Part shown: in pieces, positions 56,772 to 64,000 of the stretch
How the letters are laid out: each line of letters begins with the position of its first letter
Numbering within the stretch: position 1 is the stretch's first letter
Source: Schistocerca nitens
Lineage: Eukaryota > Arthropoda > Insecta > Orthoptera > Acrididae
DNA: 64,000 nt
Assembly (NCBI RefSeq): GCF_023898315.1
Contig: NC_064615.1
Span: forward strand, 737,535,450-737,599,449
Direction: 5' to 3'
The notes under the pieces: model-generated
What the model saw: only the letters and a program-made list of their open reading frames with translations
The model's database searches: none
What the model was told of the DNA's origin: nothing
Translations under genes and position numbers: made by a program

Positions 56772-57316
56772 GCAACACACAAAGTTGTATTTAAGTGTTT
56801 ACAGTTTTTTGTAACAAAGAGGGATATTCTGTGTGGGCAAACACACATTAAACAATGAATGCAATTGGCTGTGGAATTTATCACATTCAGTTTCTTATTT
56901 AGCATAACTGTATACCCAAGAAATGAGTCTCTGAATATCTACAGATGTATGCAGACATTATTCCCACAGTTACGGGAGGGAAACAGAAGTAAGTCATCCA
57001 TTGACTGCTGAAAGCAAATGAAATTACATTGATCTGAGTTAAAAACAGGCAAATCATGTGTACAGAAAAGTCTTAAAACAGAGATATAAAAATATAGGCA
57101 ATTCAAAAAGGAGTGCAAATTCAAAATATATCTACAAATGTGCCAGTGAAATAAAAAGACAAGTAGTGAGACTTTAAAAAAACTTCAACAGAAAAAAAAA
57201 AAAAAAACGAAATATCTGACGCAACCGTTATGATGTTACATCTTTTCTAGGGATTTTTCTTTTTCCAAGACAGACATTAGACATTATTTACAATGAAAGA
57301 GAGAGGTGTGTAGATG

Positions 57317-57334
57317 GGGGGGGGGGGGGGGGGC
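57317..57334. repeat. Poly(G) tract
   Basis: A run of 18 G. Confidence 0.9.
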
Positions 57335-59496
57335 AAGAGGCTACATCTACTATGGCATGTTACTTCAGTCAGTTCACAGTTCCAGTTCTACCAGTTTTAT
57401 TTGCAGGTGTTAGAATAGTATGTACACTTTCTGAAACCTGACATACTTATTATATCACACCATCTTACTACCTTAAAACTAATTTAAAAATCAAATCCAT
57501 ACAATGCTTTGCAAGAAGAAAAGTCATTCACTGTACACTATAAGCACTGGATTGCAGATGGATACACAAACAAGGAGTAGAATACTGCAGCTACAGCTGA
57601 TGTACTGCTTCACAATTTCACAATATGCTGTGTGTGTCTTCACACATCACTGTTCACCTTAAAACTTCTAAATATTGATTACATCAAATACTGTTCTGAA
57701 TACTGCTGAGTAACAAAATGTATATATTACCACTGCAATAAAGCAACTTAACAATTTCATTCAATATTTGTCTTCATATAGTAGCCACTGCAACTAATCA
57801 GTGTCCTGCTAGGAGGGTTGCATGACAAAACTATGCTCTTGGATACTGCAAGAATAGTTAAGTGTTTTCTCAAATGTGAGAGTGTTGCTAAATGGCTTAT
57901 AAAAACGCCGACAGTGAAAACTGTTCTTTTTAGATGTGCGAAGCCAGTTATCATAACTAGATTTCACTTCTAATAGTAATGGATATTAGAAGATGTTTAA
58001 AATGTAGTGCAACTAAGTACAACAGGTTTTAAAATTCAAACATGTTAACAAAAGCAAGTTGTCAGGCATCGTGGCATGCATCTACTGACCCCTACAAAAT
58101 GTTTTCAACTTTGAGAAATCAGTGAGGCATAGCTGTCCTTAACTCTATTATCAGTGTAAACAGCACATTATGTAACAAGTTGTGGTCCGTCCAAAGGCAG
58201 TATATGCCATTGCCTTCCTTTAACCTCTGAACTGACTTACCCAGCCAGGTATAAGGGGCCTACAGTTTAATATTGACTCAAACATAGCACAACTCACCCC
58301 CCCCCCCCTTCCTTTTCAAAAATGTAAATGATAGTGACTAGAGATGAAAGAGGAACTAAATAACACAGCACCCCCCCCCCCTTCCCACACGTTTGGGATT
58401 TATTCTCTAAGCCAATGGAAAGCATAAACTGAAAAAACAAATTAAAAGTAAGTATGTAAAATATTTTAGTTCCATTGTATTCTTACATAAACTCTAGTAA
58501 AAATCACGGCATGCCCCAAGAAAGTTACTCATATTACAATAGGTTGAAATTATTTCAATCTAGTAATTAGTGGTACCTGCTAATTAGATAAGAACCACTA
58601 CAAATCTAAAACAGAGTACACAAATCTAAGGACAAAAGCATGGGCTCCACATATTTATCAAAGCAGAAATGCCATTAAGCGTGATACTAATTTCCAGTTA
58701 ATAGCAAGGGAAATAAGATACTGATATTTAACAATGACTGACGGGCAGAACAGGAGCACAGGCATGACTAGATGTTCCAGCCAATTACTTGGGTGATTTT
58801 AATTTTATGTTTAACACTGGTTAGCATTTCTTTTGTACATAAAATGTTTTCAGAGTTGATACCTTCAATAAATTACTGTAAAAATTCTGGAACCCATAAA
58901 GATACCATTCTGTGTCTCCATGTCTTGTCTCAATATTTAATTAAATAAGTCTCAAACCAAAAGATATCAAATAATATGAAGTTGATTAAGTTTGTAGAGT
59001 TTTTGATTTACCTGCTGGTATTCTGACTGCTACAGATTTATTTACCAATTGTCTTTCTTTATTTGTAGTTAATTGTTGCTGTTTGAGTTTACTTGTCATT
59101 TTGTCATTTGCAGATAGTGAGTGCAGCTGTGGATGTTAGAAAATGGAATGCTGAGTGGAGGAATCAGAACATTTCCAACATACTCCTCAATAGAGGGTGA
59201 CAGCAGTGGAGGTAGACAGAAACAGTTGTGCCATGTATAGGTATAATGCCATTGGATAGAGCATGGCAAGGAAATGATTTTCTGATTGTAAGGGGGATTG
59301 TTTTGATATTAGTGACTTTCCATGAGCAGGAGAATCTTCGGGATTTTATGAAATGTTTAAATGCATTAATCCACAATGATTCATGTCAGTGTACTTGAGA
59401 ACTGGCAAATGTGATGTACTGTGATCATTCCACCACCATGAGAAATTTTCATGCAATTGGGAGGTTTATAATTCAGGTGTTTGCGTACCACTGCTA

Positions 59497-59502
59497 AAAA
59501 AA

Positions 59503-59544
<42 letters not shown>
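59497..59544. repeat. (AAT)n microsatellite
   Basis: A pure AAT run immediately upstream of the second mariner remnant. Confidence 0.95.
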
Positions 59545-59579
59545 CAGCAGGTGGTCATACATGCATCTCTGTCTGCTTG

Positions 59580-60170
59580 TCATCAATTGGTTCATGAACA
59601 ACACTGACCATTCCTATCCTGTATCATTACTGGTGACAAGAAATGGTGTCTTTCTGCTGACATAAGGTAAAGAAAGGAATAGTTGAGCCCAAATAAAGCA
59701 GCAACTCCCCATACAAAGACCTGCATACATCCACAGAATACAATGTTATGCATCTGGAGGAACAGTGACTGAGTGGTGTACTACAAGTTGCTTCCCAGAG
59801 GTGTAACCACCTGACCTTTATTGTAAACAACTAAGATATTCTGTAGACCCAATCCAGGAACAACAAACAAGAAGACTGCATGAAGTGATGCTACTCCATG
59901 ATAACACCCACCCACATTCTGGTGGACTGACAAAAGACACTGTACAGGAGCTGGGTTGAGACATCCCTCTGCACCCACCATTTACACTTTTTCTGCTCTC
60001 TGTCGAACAACCTTCAATATATTTCCTTTCTGGATGAAAACACACTATAAACATGGTGTGATGAGTTCTTTGCCTCAAAACCATGTGATTTCTACAGTCT
60101 CAGAATCGAAAAGCTATCTAGTGTTAGCAGACTGTAGTAAAGAATACATTATTGATTACTAAAAGTCTGT
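59580..60170 (+). pseudogene. Mariner transposase, C-terminal two thirds, decayed
   Basis: In shifting plus-strand frames this reads SCITGDKKWCL, LSPNKAATPHTKTCIHPQNT, MLCIWRNS, YYKLLPRGVTT, RLHEVMLLHDNTHPHSGGLT (the second catalytic-Asp motif HDNARPH in decayed form), ELG, HPPF, LCSLSNNLQYISF and DEFFASKPCDFYSLRIEKL. The order and motifs are those of mauritiana-type mariner transposases. The third catalytic motif (SPDLAPSD) is deleted, so the copy is dead. Confidence 0.8.
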
Positions 60171-60532
60171 TGTGTTTATTAAACTTACGGAAAACTGTTA
60201 CAAATTTATGTACCAACCCAATAAGTATGGCAACTTCAGACTTTCATATTTTGACAACAAAAGGCTGAAGAGGAAAAGCTTCAAATTTAGTGTCACTGTT
60301 CCTCAAATGCTAGTGATATTAGTTTCTAATAGGCCTTCATGGCATTGTGAAAGATGATATAGTACTTAAATACAGCTCTCATTTCAGGTTTCCATTAATA
60401 ATTACATATGTACAGAGTACTCTTCCCCACGAGGTACTGTCAATTCAAACAGTCAAAGCCATCTCTTAGTTGCACACCATTAAAAGATAACATGACAGTC
60501 TAAAACAAATAGAGAATTTAACAATCACATAC
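60171..60532. other. Intron sequence next to the polyglutamine exon
   Basis: AT-rich, with no recognisable feature except the donor site at 60532. Confidence 0.4.
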
Positions 60533-60549
60533 CTTTCATTTGCATTATT

Positions 60550-60580
<31 letters not shown>

Positions 60581-60824
60581 GGAGGGGATGGTAGGGGTGG
60601 TGATGGTAAATGCTGCTGCTGCTGCTGCTGCAGGCCCTGCTGTTCACACTCTGGCTGTAATGAAGTGAGTGACCCTGCAGTGAGTGTGTCAGTGTCATTT
60701 CCCGACAGAGAAGCCGCAGACTCGCGAGCAGCATGATCAGTTGCATCATCGCACACGGACTCCGTGTCACCCAAATCTGACTCCATAGCACCAGATTCTG
60801 CATCGGCTCGACCGCATGTATATG
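60533..60824 (-). CDS. Hsl: Hormone-sensitive lipase exon with polyglutamine and acidic segment
   Basis: The acceptor is CTGGCTGACAG before CATATACATG, and the donor is AATGAAAG followed by GTATGT. The 292-bp exon begins two bases into a frame-compatible codon and ends in phase 2, matching the 43.6-kb exon. It encodes AYTCGRADAESG, an acidic stretch (MESDLGDTESVCDD), SLSGNDTDTLTAGSL and a glutamine/proline-rich end with Q6 and Q10 tracts. AYTCGR may correspond to the family's SAYAG-like segment after the core domain. The assignment rests mainly on position, open frame, splice sites and phase, because this part of HSL is poorly conserved. Confidence 0.65.
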
Positions 60825-62209
60825 CTGTCAGCCAGAGAAAAGAGTTAATGCACAAAGTATGACAAAACTGCATGTATAATCCATAAAAGTACTGTAAAAA
60901 CAGTGATTATGTAAAATTCTGCAATGATGATCCTTGACTGTCACCTATCACTTGAACTATTTACAGCAGAAATTACTATATAAAAGATTTTGTGGCTGGT
61001 TTAACTGACTGCATCATCATCACTACCACACCATAAGCATTTAGCACATAAACATATATGGGCATTCTGGTTAAATTCTAAATGAGTATCCTACTGCAAT
61101 TTAATATAGTTTTAATGTAATGTAATGTCATATGATGATACAAACTAATGCAATCCAAGCTCTGCTTGAAGTAATAAGTACTATGTATCATCACTGAAAT
61201 GAATCTGTTTCAAGAGAACAGGTAAGCACCCATTCCCAATGACTCTTCATGCATTTACCAGTAAGCACCTAAGGATTCCAATTTATTTACATTCTTTATT
61301 CTTCAATGATCTTGGATGTTTTAGGAAACCGTAGAAAGTTTACAGCCAATGACATAATTAAATCCCATAGCATACACTGAAGTTAATACTCACAGATCAG
61401 GGTTCATTGGTTCCAAGTCCTGGTAACCATGTCCCCAATGAAGTTTTAAGACTTGTATCAGTGAAGTGCAGTCATTTACTAAAAGAACCAGTCTGCACCC
61501 TTGAATTGAACAAAACTCTCCGAGTCACACAAAATGCTGAAGGCTTATTGCATCATAAAGCACACTTACTTATTTTCAACCTGAGTTGTCAGAGAGATAC
61601 AACTGCCTCATGTTCACATAATTTTGGAGGAATACTGACAAATCATGTCATCACTCTATGCACTTAATTATTACCATGTGTGTACCAAGTCACAGACTCG
61701 TGAGCAGCCATACTGTCTACCAATTCTTGTTCACAGGTATGAATGACCACATTGTTCTGTACCTTTAGACATAGTAAAAAGATTTATTTTTATTTTTATT
61801 TAATTGTCCTTTACTTATGTCTTACCTTCCTTTTTTAATTTATTTGCTGCATTTTTGCTGGTGAACTACAAATTCAGGAAATGAGGAGAAATGTGTATAA
61901 TGATTAGGATTTGGTGAATATTTAACTGTTATGACAGCTTAATAAGGCAAAAATAATGACATCAATATCTTTTGGCATACAATAAGTGACTATTGCATCT
62001 GATTCACAACCGCTGCTGTTTTACATCCACTGGAAGCACTGAAATGAAACAGCAATGACACTTGAGACTGTTCAGTGGAATTTGATTGTAAATAAAAAAA
62101 GTGTGCTGTGCATGACCTATGGAAGCCAATGAGTTGGCAGACTACTAAACACATTTTTGTGTGCTAAAATAAATAGTCAATTTTGTGTGTTTTGCTCTCA
62201 CTTATCATG
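60825..62209 (-). other. Upstream lipase intron (open at the right edge), no exon recognised
   Basis: No further lipase exon was identified. A good donor-like GTGAGTATT at about 61395 (minus strand) is preceded by a stop four codons upstream in the frame that the 60.8-kb exon would need, so it was not accepted. Confidence 0.5.
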
Positions 62210-62234
62210 GACTATTAATAAAGATGTGTTGTAG

Positions 62235-63765
62235 GACAGGAAAAGGAAGAGAAAGAAACGTAGCAGGTGAATATGGATTGGGGCTAAGAAATGAAAGAGG
62301 AAGCCGCCTGGTAGAATTTTGCACAGAGCATAACTTAATCATAGCTAACACTTGGTGCAAGAATCATGAAAGAAGGTTGGATACATGGAAGAACCATGGA
62401 GATACTAAAAGGTTTCATATAGATTATACAATGGTAAGACAGAGATTTAGGAATCAGATTTTAAATTGCAAGACATTTCCAGGGAGAGATGTGGACTCTG
62501 ACCACAATCTATTGGTTATGAACTGTAGATTAAAACTGAAGAACTGCAAAAAGGTGGGAATTTAAGGAGATGGGACCTGGATAAACTGAAAGAACCAGAG
62601 GTTGTACAGAGTTTCAGGGAGACCATAAGGGAACAATTGACAGGAATGGGGGAAAGAAATACAGTAGAAGAAGAATGGGTAGCTTTGAGGAATGAAGTAG
62701 TGAAGGCAGCAGAGGATCAAGTAGGTAAAAAGACGAGGGCTAGTAGAAATCCTTGGGTAACAGAAGAGATGCTGAATTTAATTGATGAAAGGAGAAAATA
62801 CAAAAATGCAGTAAGTGAAGCAGGCAAAAAGGAATACAAATGTCTCAAAAATGAGATCGACAGGAAGTGCAAAATGGCTAAGCAGGGGCAGTTATAAGAG
62901 TCTAGGGGTATGAAAGGGAAGCAGTGGTTGGGAAGGGAGTGAGACAGGGTTGTAGCCTATCCCCAATGTTATTCAATCTGTATATTGAGCAAGCAGTGAA
63001 GGAAACAAAAGAAAAGTTCGGAGTAGGTATTAAAATCCATGGAGAAGAAATAAAAACTTTGAGGTTCGCCGATGACATTGTAATTCTGTCAGAGACAGCA
63101 AAGGACTTGGAAGAGCAGTTGAACGGAATGGACAGTGTCTAGAAAGGAGGGTATAAGTTGAACACCAACAAAAGCAGAACGAGGATAATGGAATGTAGTC
63201 GAAATAAGTCAGGTGATGCTGAGGGAATTAGATTAGGAAATGAGAGTGTAGACTGGCAATGGAAAGGAAAGCGTTTATGAAGAAGAAAAATTTGTTAACA
63301 TAGAGTATAGATTTAAATGTCAGGAAGTCATTTCTGAAAGTATTTGTATGGAGTGTAGCCATGTATGGAAGTGAAACGGGGATGATAAATAGTTTAGACA
63401 AGAAGAGAATAGAAGCTTTCGAAATGTGGTGCTACAGAAGAATGCTGAAGATTAGATGGGTAGATCGTATAACTCATGAGGAGGTATTGAAGAGAATTGG
63501 GGAGAAGAGGAGCTTGTGGCACAACTTGACTAGAAGAAGGGATCGGTTGGTAGGACATGTTCTGAGACATCGAGGGATCATCAATTTAGTATTGGAGGGC
63601 AGCATGGAGGGTAAAAATTGAAGAGGGAGACCAAGAGATGAATACACTAAGCAGATTCAGAAGGATGTAGGCTGCAGTAGGTACTGGGAGATGAAGAAGC
63701 TTGCACAGGATAGAGTAGCATGGAGAGCTGCATCAAACCAGTCTCAGGACTGAAGACCGCAATAA
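62235..63765 (+). pseudogene. RTE-type LINE with an internal deletion, 3' end complete
   Basis: The endonuclease end is present as GLGLRNERGSRLVEFCTEHN, RRLDTWKNHGDTKRFHIDYT and SDHNLLVMNCRLKL. The linker follows after a frameshift (MTGMGERNTVEEEWVALRNE...RKCKMAKQGQL). The sequence then jumps at about 62896-62925 to GKGVRQGCSLSPMLFNLYIE, so the RT fingers and first palm motif are missing (they are present in the relative at 17.3 kb). The FADDIVILSE catalytic box at about 63066 and the C-terminal RIEAFEMWCYRRMLKIRWVD domain are kept. The 3' end is CTGAAGACCGCAATAACAAC. It is a dead, deleted copy. Confidence 0.88.
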
Positions 63766-63777
63766 CAACAACTTTGT

Positions 63778-64000
63778 CATAGACAATTGCATCCTCTGTG
63801 AACAGCCTTAACAGCTTCTGACACTGCCTTCTAGCTCATTTATATACATTGTAAACAGTAATGGTCCTATCACACTTCCATGAGATACTCTGGAAATTAC
63901 CTTTACATCAATCAATTTTGTTCTGTGAAGAGCGGCGAGTTATATCTGTAAGGATGATTTGAATCCACTAGTAAATCGGGTCTGATACTAAGTAAGCTCA
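63778..64000 (-). pseudogene. LINE reverse transcriptase fragment (antisense) at the right edge
   Basis: On the minus strand this reads FTSGFKSSLQI, then NKIDVKVISRVSHGSVIGPL, LFTMYINELEGSV. This is the RT segment normally written GVPQGSVIGPLLFLIYINDL. It abuts the 3' end of the RTE copy, which seems to have inserted into it. One stop is visible, and the rest lies outside the window. Confidence 0.8.

Noticed and set aside
61390-61560. A possible further lipase exon ending at a strong GTGAGTATT donor on the minus strand
   Set aside because: The frame required by the next exon's phase contains a stop four codons before the donor, and there is no match to HSL motifs.

Overview
The window looks like orthopteran, probably acridid (grasshopper or locust), nuclear DNA: AT-rich, intron-rich, and packed with nested, mostly decayed transposable elements. 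The genus is inferred from the style of the elements (a Tc1 element with CACTCCTGGAAAT ends, RTE-type LINEs, tRNA-headed SINEs, Penelope-like elements) and not from a database match.

The one host gene I recognise is the 3' end of a hormone-sensitive lipase (HSL) gene on the minus strand. Five exons are spread over 37 kb: 60824-60533, 43697-43554, 42052-41875, 33454-33329 and 23562-23443, with the stop codon at 23445-23443. Splice sites and phases agree along the chain (phase 2, 2, 0, 0). The exon at 33.4 kb carries the HSL catalytic-Asp (DPCLDD) and catalytic-His (LPHGFL) motifs. The exons at 60.5 and 43.6 kb encode a polyglutamine-rich segment that corresponds to the regulatory insertion of the enzyme. 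The serine-nucleophile exons and the 5' end lie beyond 64 kb.

Region 1-22.3 kb (downstream of the lipase) is a transposon graveyard. It holds a broken LINE at the left edge, a degraded Tc1 element with a SINE inside it, a Mutator-like (MULE) transposase pseudogene split by an almost intact Tc1 element with a complete 340-aa transposase, a 280-bp foldback, a LINE interrupted by an antisense RTE LINE, and a second RTE interrupted by a SINE.

The lipase introns hold the rest. The last intron contains a complete 4.3-kb hAT element with an 8-bp target duplication; between its transposase remnant and one terminus lies a 940-bp array of 47 copies of a 20-bp unit. It also contains a Penelope GIY-YIG fragment and a SINE. 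The next intron holds a 1,480-bp TA-flanked element with 27-bp perfect terminal inverted repeats, and a foldback element. The 16.8-kb intron holds an inverted pair of Tc1 fragments, a 2-kb foldback with arms of about 1 kb, a palindromic double tRNA-SINE, a Penelope-like element interrupted by a LINE and a SINE, and two mariner remnants. An internally deleted RTE and another LINE fragment fill the right edge. No bacterial-type features, CRISPR arrays, rRNA genes or functional tRNA genes were seen.
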